Source of the DNA: Halobacteriovoraceae bacterium
GTDB lineage: Bacteria; Bdellovibrionota; Bacteriovoracia; Bacteriovoracales; Bacteriovoracaceae
DNA length: 64,000 bases
Direction of reading: 5' to 3'
NCBI GenBank assembly: GCA_020635115.1
Contig: JACKAK010000006.1
Span: 62,001-126,000, forward strand
Under the pieces are notes generated by a model that worked only from the letters and a program-made list of their open reading frames with translations, was not told the DNA's origin and made no database searches. This document shows positions 45,500 to 54,958 of this stretch, in pieces (within the stretch, counting starts at the first letter, position 1; every line of letters starts with the position of its first letter). Made by a program: the position numbers and the translations under genes.

Positions 45500-46318
45500 C
45501 TAGTCAACTTTTTGAAAAATAATAGACTCTTCCACTTTCTTTTGTTTGAATTTTACATTCATGCCAATAAGACTCTCACCAGCCCCCATAAAAAGATACC
45601 CTTCTGGCCTTAGAGCATCATAGAGCTTATTGATAATTTTCTCTCTATTAACGGAATCTTGATAAATGAGTACATTTCGACAAAATATAATATGGTATTT
45701 TTCTGAAGGAAAATCTTCAGTTAATAAATTGAGCTCTGAAAACTGAACTTTTGATCGAATTTCACTATTAATTGTCCAGCTTTCATCTTCATTCTGACTA
45801 AAAAACTTCATTAATAAGGCAATTGGTAGTCCTCTTTGAACTTCCAAACCGTTATAAGTTCCACTTTCACCCTTTTTAATTGCTTGAGTTGAAATGTCAG
45901 TTGCTGTCATTGTAATTCTAGATATGACTTCTGGTTTTGCAGTTGAAAAAATAGACATCAAGATTGAATAGGGTTCTTGTCCTGTACTGCAACCAGCACT
46001 CCAAATATTGATATTTCCTGCGGGGATTTTTTCCACAAATTCAGGAATCAAACTTCTTGTTAGAGTTCTAAAGGGTTTATTATCTCTTAAAAAATATGTT
46101 TCATTATTAGTAGACAAATCTACAAGTAAGGTTAGTGTTTTTTGATCAGGTCCAAGTCTGAATGCTTTATGTAATTCTTCAACTGATCCCAATGATAATT
46201 CTTTTACAAGAGTATTCAATCTCGCATCTAGACGATAATAATCGTTTTCAGCATATAAAATACCAGATTTTTTATAAATTAATTCCGCAAAGAATTTATA
46301 AATTTCATTTGATATCAT
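45500..46318 (-). CDS. cheR: CheR protein-glutamate methyltransferase
   Basis: 272 residues, standard CheR length. Helical N-domain (1-70), then the SAM-binding motif SAGCSTGQEPYS, the conserved ATDIS acidic motif, and IIFCRNVLIYQD, ending GESLIGMNVKF. It methylates Glu residues on the receptor encoded in this operon. No C-terminal NWETF-binding or TPR extension is present. The ATG shares a base with the cheY stop. Confidence 0.95.
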   Translation of the reverse strand: MISNEIYKFFAELIYKKSGILYAENDYYRLDARLNTLVKELSLGSVEELHKAFRLGPDQKTLTLLVDLSTNNETYFLRDNKPFRTLTRSLIPEFVEKIPAGNINIWSAGCSTGQEPYSILMSIFSTAKPEVISRITMTATDISTQAIKKGESGTYNGLEVQRGLPIALLMKFFSQNEDESWTINSEIRSKVQFSELNLLTEDFPSEKYHIIFCRNVLIYQDSVNREKIINKLYDALRPEGYLFMGAGESLIGMNVKFKQKKVEESIIFQKVD

Positions 46319-46683
46319 CAGAATATTCCCATGACTAAATCGATTTTATTAAATAGGATATCACTAGTAAAAGGCTTCATAATATATTCACTTGCACCTA
46401 AACTCATTGCCTTTTTAATATAATCAGGTTTATTTTCAGTAGTCATCACCATGATTGGTGCTTGAGTTAAACTTTCTTTCTGATTGGCCTCTAAAAATTC
46501 AGGACCGTTCATATTTGGCATATTCCAATCAAGAAGAACTAAGTCAATTTTTTCATTATTTTTAATATGTTCAACTGCCTTTAGTCCATCTTCGGCCCAT
46601 AAACTTTCGTGCCCACCTTCGTTGAGCATTTCTGAAACCATCATGTATATGGCCTTTGAATCATCAACAACTAAAACTCTCAT
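46318..46683 (-). CDS. cheY: CheY-type single-domain response regulator
   Basis: 121 residues, one receiver domain. Acidic pair VVDDS, phosphoacceptor Asp52 in LLDWNMPNMNG, Thr in MTTEN and Lys in IMKPFTSD; all are the CheY-type residues, and DWNMP is the exact CheY form. It may act at the flagellar switch or another output. One-base overlap with cheR. Confidence 0.95.
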   Translation of the reverse strand: MRVLVVDDSKAIYMMVSEMLNEGGHESLWAEDGLKAVEHIKNNEKIDLVLLDWNMPNMNGPEFLEANQKESLTQAPIMVMTTENKPDYIKKAMSLGASEYIMKPFTSDILFNKIDLVMGIF

Positions 46684-46699
46684 ATATTGAAACCCCTCA

Positions 46700-47608
46700 T
46701 TAAGCTGCTAATAAAGTTAGAACTTTTGAATAATTATCTTCAAGTCCATCATTTGTTGCTTGCTTACCCTTTAAATTTTCTTTAATTTTTTTGAGAATGT
46801 CTACTGTTTGCACAACGACTTCTGTTTTATTTGAAAACCAAGACCTAATGTCTTTTTCTGTCTTATCAAATAAATTTTCGAGAACAGATTCCCATTTGTC
46901 TAAGAGATTTTCGATTTCATTAACTTCAGCTAAACATGCAGCTCCTTTAATGATATGAAAATCTTTATACAATGTATTTAAATATGTGTTAACATCACCT
47001 TCATTTTGAACAGCTTCCTTAATAATCGTATCAATCTTTAACAATTTATTAAATTGCTTTTCATCTAAGCTTTTAAGAAGTTCTTGAGCAAAAACATTAT
47101 CTTCTCTAGTATTTGTTTCTTCAGTTCTCTTATTGTCACTGCTTTGTTCTAGATCAGCAATCATTGTTTCATCTGATATTCCAAGTTCCTTCAATGATTC
47201 CAAGGCAGCTTCGCTTATGGAAACGTTTTCATTGACTTTTTTAGGTTCTTCTTCTTTTTTAGCATCTTCAATTTTATATTTATCTACTGCATCAACCAAT
47301 ACCTGATGGGACAGTAAATTCTTTTCGAGGAGTACATCAATCAGTGTTTTCCCTGAAGAATTCATTTTATCAATTGCAATATTTAGTTTTTCTGCAGTAA
47401 TAATTTTCTCTGTGATTAGAATTTCTGAAATGCTCAAATTTGACTTGAGTTGTTTATCGATTATTGAAATTGCTTGATCTTCTGAAATAATTTTTTCATC
47501 AATTAAAATTCTTAAAAGTGATGGTTGAGATTCACTTACTGTAGCAACAGCATATATTAAGTCTTTTTTTGAAACTAGATTATTAGTTACGAGGTAATTG
47601 ACAAACAT
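46700..47608 (-). CDS. Chemosensory-operon protein with C-terminal Hpt-like domain
   Basis: About 302 residues from ATG 47608 (AGGA 6 bp upstream, no overlap with cheB). The first ~115 residues contain three repeated helical units of about 37 residues, of the type LLRILIDEKIISEDQAIS, SEILITEKIITAEKLNIA and IDVLLEKNLLSHQVLVDA. They resemble the N-terminal helical motif of type II secretion/pilus ATPases (MshEN-like), which in relatives binds c-di-GMP. A charged linker follows, then a four-helix Hpt-like domain with His218 in DFHIIKGAACLAE. It could be a phosphotransfer protein. Function is inferred from domain hints and operon context. Confidence 0.65.
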   Translation of the reverse strand: MFVNYLVTNNLVSKKDLIYAVATVSESQPSLLRILIDEKIISEDQAISIIDKQLKSNLSISEILITEKIITAEKLNIAIDKMNSSGKTLIDVLLEKNLLSHQVLVDAVDKYKIEDAKKEEEPKKVNENVSISEAALESLKELGISDETMIADLEQSSDNKRTEETNTREDNVFAQELLKSLDEKQFNKLLKIDTIIKEAVQNEGDVNTYLNTLYKDFHIIKGAACLAEVNEIENLLDKWESVLENLFDKTEKDIRSWFSNKTEVVVQTVDILKKIKENLKGKQATNDGLEDNYSKVLTLLAA

Positions 47609-47616
47609 AAAAATTC

Positions 47617-48681
47617 CTATACACAATACTTTAAAAGTAGTTCATTTATTTTATCTAAAGGGATTATCTTTGCTCCAACATTTGCTCTATCAACTGCACC
47701 GGGCATTCCCCATACTATGCTTGTGTGTTTATCCTGAATAAATATATAAGTATCTTTTTTAGCTAGTGCTTTAGAACCCTCGGCCCCGTCATCCCCCATT
47801 CCAGTAAGGACAATCGACAATACTTGTCCATCAAAACAATCTGCTACAGATTTAAAAGTAACATCTACAGATGGTCTTACGTGACAAACTTTTTCACCTT
47901 GATTAAGAACAATTTTATAATTTCTTCCGTCTTTCAGCAGTTTCATATGATAATCACCAGGGGCCAGATAACATACTCCGGGTTCAAGATACTCACCCAT
48001 TTTGGCCTCTCTAATTTCAACAGGAGTTAATTTATTCAAAGATTCAGCAAGTTTTGCTGTGAAATACGGAGGCATATGTTGAACTAATAAAATCGGAATA
48101 CTTAATCTTGTGTCAATTCCTCTAAATATACTTGCCAATGCCTCTGGCCCACCAGTTGATGCCCCAATACAAAGAAGTTTAGGCTTTATCAGAAACTCTG
48201 GCATAGTAAAGATTTCAGAGTCTTTTTCAGCGTTCTTTTTTTCGTAAATATTCTTATCAATTACAGAACGTTTCACTTTACGACTGTTTAGTGCCTTAAT
48301 TCTAGGAACTAATTCATTTCTTATCATTGTGATACTGTCTTCAATATCACCCTTACCTTCTATTTTTGCGACAAAGTCATCTGCACCAAGCGCCAAAGCT
48401 TCAATTGTTTTTTCTGCGCCTCTTACAGTGAGGGATGAAAATAAAATAACATTTACATCCCTATTAAAACTTCTTAGAACTTTAAGAGTTTCCATCCCAT
48501 CCATAACTGGCATTTCAAGATCAAGAGTCACCAAGTCTATTTCTGAATTTTGTTTTAGATAATCAATTGCAATCTTCCCATTGGGAACAGCGTTCACAAC
48601 ATTAATGTTTTCCTCCCCCTCAAGGGCCTTGCTTATTGCAGATCTAAAAACAATGGAATCATCTACTATTAAAATATTCAC
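47617..48681 (-). CDS. cheB: CheB methylesterase response regulator
   Basis: 354 residues. Receiver with Asp54 in VTLDLEMPVMDG, then the methylesterase domain with an intact triad: Ser175 in IGASTGGPEAL, His202 in VQHMPPYFT, and the Asp in TGMGDDGAEG (about 298). It removes methyl groups from the operon's receptor, opposing CheR. GTG start with AGGA 5 bp upstream. In contrast to the CheB part of the fusion in the first locus, all catalytic residues are here. Confidence 0.96.
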   Translation of the reverse strand: MNILIVDDSIVFRSAISKALEGEENINVVNAVPNGKIAIDYLKQNSEIDLVTLDLEMPVMDGMETLKVLRSFNRDVNVILFSSLTVRGAEKTIEALALGADDFVAKIEGKGDIEDSITMIRNELVPRIKALNSRKVKRSVIDKNIYEKKNAEKDSEIFTMPEFLIKPKLLCIGASTGGPEALASIFRGIDTRLSIPILLVQHMPPYFTAKLAESLNKLTPVEIREAKMGEYLEPGVCYLAPGDYHMKLLKDGRNYKIVLNQGEKVCHVRPSVDVTFKSVADCFDGQVLSIVLTGMGDDGAEGSKALAKKDTYIFIQDKHTSIVWGMPGAVDRANVGAKIIPLDKINELLLKYCV

Positions 48682-48688
48682 GCTCTTC

Positions 48689-50944
48689 CTAACTGTTTAA
48701 GTTCCTAACCATCTCAGTAAGTCTATTTGCTAACTCTCCAAGTTTTTGCGAAGATGTTTGCGCACTTTGTGCCTCTTTACCTGTATTTCCTGCGGCCTGT
48801 GAAACTTGAGAAACATTTTCATTAATTTGGGCAACCCCTTCAGCTGATTCGGTTACAATTCTAGTCACTTCATTTGTTGTTGCTGCCTGCTCTTCCACTG
48901 AAGCTGCTATATTACTTGCATAACCGTTTACTTTTTCAATGGCATCTGAAATTTCACTAATAGAAGTTACAGCATTTTTTGAATCAGATTGAATAGTTTC
49001 AATTTTCTTAGTAATATCATTTGTTGCTTTGGCCGTTTGTTTTGCAAGTTCTTTAACTTCATTCGCAACAACAGCAAATCCTTTTCCGGCCTCGCCCGCT
49101 CTTGCTGCTTCAATAGTAGCATTTAGTGCGAGAAGATTTGTTTGTTGTGCAATTGAAGAAATAACTTTAATAACATTTCCGATATCCATGCTACTTTCAC
49201 CAAGTTGATTGATAATTTCATTTGCATTTCTGGCCATACCAAGGGCATCATTTGTCATTTTTGAAGCTTCATTGGTTGTTTTTGTAATTTCTTTAATCGA
49301 AGCAACCATTTCTTCCATATTTGTTGAAACAGTTTGTACTCCAGCATTTACTTCTTCAGAGGCAACACTTGCTGTATTGGCCTGTGCTGATGTTTCTTCA
49401 GCTGCCGCTGACAGTGTATTTGCCGTTGCAAGAAGGCTGCTCGCTGCCTCAGTAAGTTGCTTAGAAGAATCAGTTAACTCATCAATTAGTTTAACACTTG
49501 AGGTAATTAGTGACCAGTTCACCATTGGCCCAAGAAATACGCCATCATTATCATAAACAGGAGAAATAGTAAGATCTAGAGTTTCTGGCCCAAGACGAAT
49601 TTTTGCTCTATGTGGTAAATTGTTTGGATTAGAAAAAATTCTTTTTGCTCCGGCCGGATTTTTATGTACCAAATCTACACTCTTCCCAATTAGATTTTCA
49701 ACACGGTCTGGTAAATATTGCTCTAATGTTTTTAATGTTTTTATTGATGTTTTATTCAAGTACTCTAGCGTTCCATCAGGAGAAGCAAGCATTGTATTAA
49801 CAGGTGATAGATCAACCATTTGCTTCATTTTAATCATAATTTCTTCACTTTTCACTCTTTCTGTAACTACATCCCAAGTTACCATTGGCCCAATATATTC
49901 TCCAGACTTATCAACAATAGGAGAAACAAGAAGATCTAAAACTTCAGGTCCTAATTGTATTCTTGCTTTGTGAGGCAAATTTGAAGCAGAAGAAATAATT
50001 CTCCTTTGAACATCAGGGTTTTTATGAAAAATATCTATACTTTTTCCAATCAAGTTTTCAACTTTATCTGGAAGGTACTGTTCTAAACCTTTGAGGGTTT
50101 CAGTAGATTTTTTATTCATATAAAGAAGTTCACCAGTTCTACTGGCCAGCATTGTATTTATTGGTGATAAATCAATCATTTGATTAAGTTTAGAAGATTG
50201 AGATTCAAGTTCAAGCTTTTCAGTCACGATAGACCAGTTAACCATTGCTCCTAGATATTTTCCATTCTCATCCTGGACAGCAGATACTAAAAGGTCAAGT
50301 TTTTCAGGCCCAAGTTGAATAATTGCTTTATGAGGAAGATTTGAAGGATCTATAATAATTCTTCTTTGAACTTCAGGATTTTTATGAAATATATCGATAC
50401 TTTTTCCAATAAGATTTTCAACTTTTTCTGGTAAATATTGCTCAAGTGTTTTTAATGTTTTTACTGAGTTTTTATTCATGTAGAGAAGCTCACCAGTTGG
50501 CGAAGATAACATTGTATTAATGGGGGATAAATCAAGCATACTTCTTCTAATAGATGCCTCAATGGATATTTTTTTGGAATCAGTAATGTCAGATCCATAA
50601 AAAACAATTTGGTCATCAGTCGGAATAAAAGTACCATGAATCCAAATGGGGTTTCCATTTAATGCAAGAAATTCAAAATCACCATTGACAGGCATTTTAT
50701 TTTTAAGATCATTCCAAAGTCTTTTATACGACATTCCATCTATCAAATCTTTGCGAATGAGTTCTTTATAAGATTGAGGTCCCTTACGATTATCTTCAAA
50801 TCCAAAAAGTGAACAAAATTTTTCATTTGCATTTAGAAGTTCTTGTGATTTGTTAAAAATTGCAAATGGAAAATGAGAGCTGAGAACTTCGAAATTATTT
50901 TCAGAGTTAACTGAAAGACCCTGATTACTTTTTAATTGACCCAT
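48689..50944 (-). CDS. Soluble chemoreceptor (MCP) with PAS domain and three tandem PAS-like repeats
   Basis: 751 residues, no membrane span, so a cytoplasmic receptor. Residues 20-130 are a PAS domain (FPFAIFNKSQELLNANEKF). Residues 136-495 are three head-to-tail copies of a 120-residue unit starting M(L/I/V)DLSP(I/V)NTML, each with a GELLYMNK-type core. From about 500 comes the signalling domain with hairpin tip NLLALNATIEAARAGEAGKG and adaptation helices rich in Glu/Gln/Ala. This is the only receptor in the locus and presumably feeds its CheA. Multiple PAS units suggest sensing of an internal cue such as redox state or a cofactor, which remains unknown. Confidence 0.93.
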   Translation of the reverse strand: MGQLKSNQGLSVNSENNFEVLSSHFPFAIFNKSQELLNANEKFCSLFGFEDNRKGPQSYKELIRKDLIDGMSYKRLWNDLKNKMPVNGDFEFLALNGNPIWIHGTFIPTDDQIVFYGSDITDSKKISIEASIRRSMLDLSPINTMLSSPTGELLYMNKNSVKTLKTLEQYLPEKVENLIGKSIDIFHKNPEVQRRIIIDPSNLPHKAIIQLGPEKLDLLVSAVQDENGKYLGAMVNWSIVTEKLELESQSSKLNQMIDLSPINTMLASRTGELLYMNKKSTETLKGLEQYLPDKVENLIGKSIDIFHKNPDVQRRIISSASNLPHKARIQLGPEVLDLLVSPIVDKSGEYIGPMVTWDVVTERVKSEEIMIKMKQMVDLSPVNTMLASPDGTLEYLNKTSIKTLKTLEQYLPDRVENLIGKSVDLVHKNPAGAKRIFSNPNNLPHRAKIRLGPETLDLTISPVYDNDGVFLGPMVNWSLITSSVKLIDELTDSSKQLTEAASSLLATANTLSAAAEETSAQANTASVASEEVNAGVQTVSTNMEEMVASIKEITKTTNEASKMTNDALGMARNANEIINQLGESSMDIGNVIKVISSIAQQTNLLALNATIEAARAGEAGKGFAVVANEVKELAKQTAKATNDITKKIETIQSDSKNAVTSISEISDAIEKVNGYASNIAASVEEQAATTNEVTRIVTESAEGVAQINENVSQVSQAAGNTGKEAQSAQTSSQKLGELANRLTEMVRNLNS
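49460..50539 (-). repeat. Three tandem 360-bp units inside the receptor gene
   Basis: In-frame copies at roughly 50180-50539, 49820-50179 and 49460-49819, each 120 codons without indels. Shared protein landmarks per unit: LEQYLP(E/D)(K/R)VENLIGKS, HKNP and NLPH(K/R)A..(Q/R)LGPE. Confidence 0.85.
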
Positions 50945-50959
50945 AGATATATCCCCTTC

Positions 50960-51409
50960 CTAAAGATCGACACTTAATATCTTTTTTAAATCTAATAAAA
51001 TTAATAAATTATCATTCAATTTATATACACCAGAAATAAACTTACTCAAATTTTCATTGATCGTATCTGGGGTATGCTCAAATCTTTTTTCCTCTACATT
51101 CATCACATCTAGGATTTCATCGACAATTAATGAGTAGAGAGATTCTTCTGAACGCACAATAATGTTCATATGAGATTGATTATTTGTTTCACCAATCTTA
51201 AAAAGTTTTTTCAGATCAATGCTTGTAACAATTTGCCCCCTCAAATTAATGAGCCCTTTTACATAATCTGGGGCCAACGGGACATCGGTTACTTTTTGAG
51301 ATTTAATCACTTCTTGAACATCGAGAACAGAAATAGCATATAGGCCATCTCCTATTCTGAATCCACATAATTGATGCTCATCATTTTGAATTGATACTGC
51401 TTCCTGCAT
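50960..51409 (-). CDS. cheW: CheW coupling protein of locus 2
   Basis: About 149 residues. ATG 51409 is preceded by AGGA at 5 bp; a TTG at 51424 would overlap the cheA stop. One CheW domain: LCGFRIGDGLYAISVLDVQEV, VKGLINLRGQIVTSIDLKKLF and a C-terminal LLILLDLKKIL. It lies between the first CheA and the receptor gene of the operon. Confidence 0.93.
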   Translation of the reverse strand: MQEAVSIQNDEHQLCGFRIGDGLYAISVLDVQEVIKSQKVTDVPLAPDYVKGLINLRGQIVTSIDLKKLFKIGETNNQSHMNIIVRSEESLYSLIVDEILDVMNVEEKRFEHTPDTINENLSKFISGVYKLNDNLLILLDLKKILSVDL

Positions 51410-51416
51410 AATCTTC

Positions 51417-54182
51417 CTAGGCAATTAATTGCTTTATAGTTTCTATTATATCCTCTTTGTTTAATTTTTCCAGATGTTGTGTAAAACCAACCTCTTTAGA
51501 TTTCCTTAAGTCTACTTGGTCAAAACGAGTCGTTAAGGCAATCAGAGGAATATCCTTATAATTATGACTTGATCTTCTAACTTCTTTTGCAAAAGACCAA
51601 CCATCCATGTGTGGCATTTCAATATCTGAAATTACTAAGTCAATTTCTTCTTTTTTAAGTACTTCTAGTCCCTCTAGTCCATCTCTGGCCAATAGAACTT
51701 TCGCCCCAAATTCTTCGACAAGGTCCTTGATAACTTTTCTGTACATTTGAGAATCATCAACAACTAGAATCGTTTGATTCTTAAAGGCCGTTCCTTTTTC
51801 AATGTCACGGGAGACAAATCCAGATTTTTCAAGAATAGTATATATGTCAACTAAAGTAACAGTTTTTTCATTTACAAAAAGTGTCCCCATTATGCCTTCT
51901 CTATCAGATGAATCGAAATCTATTTCTGAAGTAGAGATAGCAATATCATTTATCTCTTTTACAACAAAACCCACATATTTATCTTTAATTTTTACAACTA
52001 AGGCGGGAATGATTTTTACACTTTTATCCTCAAGGATTGAAGGAATATTCAAATCTAGTTTTTTCTCAAGACTAACTAGAGGCATTGTTGTCCCCCGATA
52101 TCTCACAAGAGGAATATCTCCGCTCCACTCCACTATAGATGAATCAATTTCTTCTAATCTATTTATCAATGATAAAGCAATTGCATAGGGCCTATTATCT
52201 GCCAATTCAAAAAGTAATGTTTCCGTAATATCCACACCTAGATCTGTTTTAACCGCATGTGATTTATCTTTCTCTTCACCCTTGAGAATATGTCCAGTAT
52301 TAACCGTATTATAGAATCCAAGAGCATCTATAATAAGTGAAACTTGACCATCTCCCATTATTGTTGCTCCACCGTATAAAGAAAGGATTTTTAGTTTTCT
52401 CGATAATGGCTTAACAACAATTTCTTCAGTATCCAAAACAACATCTACAATCAGCCCGTAAGTCTGTCCATCAGCATTTAAAATGACTATATTGATATTT
52501 TCCTCATACAAATTAGTACTACTTCCTTCAACTAAACCTAGATGATCATTTAATCTAAAAATTGGGATGAGCTCACCCCTAAGTCTATAAAATTCTGAAT
52601 TGTGGATTTTCTCAATAAGATTTTTTTCATTATCTTCGAGCATTACGAGTTCAACTAAGTTAGTCTGTGGTATAGAAAACCGTCGCCCACCAGACATGAT
52701 AACTAGAGCAGGAACAATTGCTAGAGTAAGTGGAATTCTTAATTTAAAAGTAGTTCCTTCTCCTTCTGTGGAGTCAATATCAATTGATCCGCCTATTTTT
52801 TCTATATTGGTTCGAACAACATCCATACCGACACCACGGCCTGATATGTTTGTGACTTGTTCAGCAGTTGAAAAACCAGCTGTAAAAATCAAATCTAGAA
52901 TTTGTTTATCACTTAGCCTCTCTGCTCTTTCTTGCGTAATAAGTCCTTTTGATAGAGCTTTGTTTAGTATTTTTGCTTTTGCTAATCCATTACCATCATC
53001 GGAAATTTCAATTGTGACTTGTCCACCCTCGTGATAGGCCCTAATTGTAACTTTTCCGGTTTCTTCCTTACCTTTTTCAACTCTTACATCTGGTAATTCA
53101 ATACCATGATCCGTCGAATTTCGTACTAAATGAGTCATTGGATCTTTAATTGCTTCTAAAAGAGTTTTATCAAGTTCAGTGTCTTGTCCTGAAATTTCTA
53201 ATTTTATTTTTTTATTTTGTGATCTGGCCAAATCACGGACAACTCTTTCAAATTTATTTAAAACACTACCCACAGGTTGCATTCTGGTAGTCATTATATC
53301 AGTTTGAAGTTCTGTGGTAATAACATTAAGTTGTTGGGCCAGACGATTTAAATCTGCTGACTCAAAATTATTTGCAAATTGTAATATTTGATTTCGATTT
53401 AGAACGAGTTCCCCAACAACGTTCATAATCTTATCTAATAATTGCACGTTTACCCGGACTACTGAATCTTTAAGAGAAGTTCTAGGTCCCATGGTTTGTT
53501 GAGTTTGAGATGTATTTTTTTCAACTTTCTCAGAGATCTGAATTAGACTTTCCCTAGGATTAAATTTTTTCAAATTGGATTGATTAGGTTTTACTGTTTT
53601 ATTTGTGGCCTCTTTTCTTGAAGTATTTTCGTCCTTCATTCGATTAATACAAGCTGCCCCTGTTGATTTGTTTTCGATATTGTTTGATTTTGTGATTGGA
53701 GTAACGTTTTCGGGAAGTTTCAAATTTTCCAGAGCAGAATTATTCATTTTTTCATATTTTTGAAACTTTAATTCCTCGAGATTTTCAATTTCATCCCCTG
53801 AGCATGTTTTTTCAAGTTTACTTAAGAGTTCTGAATAATCTCCATCACCTTCTTCTGCTGAATTCTCAATCACTTTTAATATACTAAGACACGTATCAAA
53901 ACTCTCATATAGAACATCAATGATATTGGAGTTGAGATTTAACGTACCTTCTCTGAGGTAATCTAAAATATTTTCACTGATATGGGTAATTTTCTCTAAT
54001 TTTTTTAGGCCTAAGAAACTTGCAGAACCTTTTAGAGTGTGAACTTTCCTATAAATTGAGTTCAAAAGTTCGCTATTAGATACGTCTTGCTCATATCTTG
54101 TAAGTTCATCGCTTATATTGGACAAGTTCTCAAATGACTCGATTAAAAATTCTTTAAGAATAGGGTTATCATCTTCAGACAT
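51417..54182 (-). CDS. cheA: Hybrid CheA: Hpt-kinase-CheW-like domains-receiver
   Basis: About 921 residues from ATG 54182 (TTAGGGA 5 bp upstream); the frame is open further but that part is unlikely to be translated. The Hpt domain has His in VHTLKGSASFLG. A long Ser/Asn/Lys-rich linker (about 130-230) leads to the ATPase (HLVRNSTDHGIE, GNGLAKA and GRGVGMDVV), then one full CheW-like domain and a second partial one. The C-terminal receiver has VDDSQMYRK, Asp in VISDIEMPHMDG and a Lys in HLEKLN instead of the common KP. First gene of the nine-gene locus, so this kinase is probably its entry point. Confidence 0.94.
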   Translation of the reverse strand: MSEDDNPILKEFLIESFENLSNISDELTRYEQDVSNSELLNSIYRKVHTLKGSASFLGLKKLEKITHISENILDYLREGTLNLNSNIIDVLYESFDTCLSILKVIENSAEEGDGDYSELLSKLEKTCSGDEIENLEELKFQKYEKMNNSALENLKLPENVTPITKSNNIENKSTGAACINRMKDENTSRKEATNKTVKPNQSNLKKFNPRESLIQISEKVEKNTSQTQQTMGPRTSLKDSVVRVNVQLLDKIMNVVGELVLNRNQILQFANNFESADLNRLAQQLNVITTELQTDIMTTRMQPVGSVLNKFERVVRDLARSQNKKIKLEISGQDTELDKTLLEAIKDPMTHLVRNSTDHGIELPDVRVEKGKEETGKVTIRAYHEGGQVTIEISDDGNGLAKAKILNKALSKGLITQERAERLSDKQILDLIFTAGFSTAEQVTNISGRGVGMDVVRTNIEKIGGSIDIDSTEGEGTTFKLRIPLTLAIVPALVIMSGGRRFSIPQTNLVELVMLEDNEKNLIEKIHNSEFYRLRGELIPIFRLNDHLGLVEGSSTNLYEENINIVILNADGQTYGLIVDVVLDTEEIVVKPLSRKLKILSLYGGATIMGDGQVSLIIDALGFYNTVNTGHILKGEEKDKSHAVKTDLGVDITETLLFELADNRPYAIALSLINRLEEIDSSIVEWSGDIPLVRYRGTTMPLVSLEKKLDLNIPSILEDKSVKIIPALVVKIKDKYVGFVVKEINDIAISTSEIDFDSSDREGIMGTLFVNEKTVTLVDIYTILEKSGFVSRDIEKGTAFKNQTILVVDDSQMYRKVIKDLVEEFGAKVLLARDGLEGLEVLKKEEIDLVISDIEMPHMDGWSFAKEVRRSSHNYKDIPLIALTTRFDQVDLRKSKEVGFTQHLEKLNKEDIIETIKQLIA

Positions 54183-54262
54183 ACAGTTCCCTAACAAATT
54201 ATAAAGGGTGAATAAGCTATACAAATTTTAACATTTTAAACATTTTTATATAGCGGAAAAAA

Positions 54263-54958
54263 TTACTTACACGAAGCAGGAATATTTGCATAACTGACTT
54301 TTTCAGTTTGCATAACTTCACATTCATCAGTTGTATTGTAGACTTCAACAGGTACACATTCTTTTTTTTGATTTTTTTTGGTTTTCAAATTGTAGTTTTT
54401 TTGACATCTTCGATATGAGGATCGATTGAGACAGGCCCAAAATTTCTCCTTACAATTATAAACAAGTCCTCTTCCCTGGGCCAAATAGTCAGGTGTTGTA
54501 TTAATTTTCTCCATTTCTTTTTCACTAATTTTTTTCTTTGTTCTTAATTCCAACTCTTTTACTTTTTTTGCTAATTCTTCATTTTTTAAAATTGTTTCTT
54601 GAGAAGGAGTGTTAATTGGAACTAAGATTTTCTCTCCTTCATTAATTTTTTCAGTATATCCTTCTTTATTTAAAGGTAATTTATTTTCGTTTTTGACATT
54701 TGGTGGAGAGACTTCTTTATCATTTTTTTTAGTTTCTTGAGTATTTTGCTTAACTTTCGCTTCATTATCAGGTTTTTTTTTTAAATCTTTTACAACATTC
54801 TCTTTATTTTCAACTTTATTTTCTTTTATCTTTTTTGAATCTTTACTAACTTCTTTAGTTGTTTTTACTGTTTCATTGTCTTTCTTACCATTATCCACAT
54901 CGAAAAAAATAAATACCAAAATAGCAATACCAATAATGACTCTAATTAAAATTTTCAT
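54263..54958 (-). CDS. Lys-rich membrane-anchored protein, function unknown
   Basis: 231 residues. A single N-terminal span (about 4-20, ILIRVIIGIAILVFIFF) is followed by some 110 residues of low-complexity Lys/Glu/Asn/Val sequence and then a folded C-terminal region with six Cys (YNCKEKFWACL, YRRCQKNY, KKECVPV, TTDECEVM, PASCK). The Cys may form disulfides if the domain is periplasmic. It is the last gene of the Suv3-DUF455 operon; its ATG overlaps the preceding gene's 3' end by 17 bp. No family recognised. Confidence 0.65.
   Translation of the reverse strand: MKILIRVIIGIAILVFIFFDVDNGKKDNETVKTTKEVSKDSKKIKENKVENKENVVKDLKKKPDNEAKVKQNTQETKKNDKEVSPPNVKNENKLPLNKEGYTEKINEGEKILVPINTPSQETILKNEELAKKVKELELRTKKKISEKEMEKINTTPDYLAQGRGLVYNCKEKFWACLNRSSYRRCQKNYNLKTKKNQKKECVPVEVYNTTDECEVMQTEKVSYANIPASCK

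Noticed and set aside
49460..50539. Tandem repeats as a CRISPR-like or satellite array
   Set aside because: Units are 360 bp, in frame, and encode PAS-like domains inside a receptor gene.
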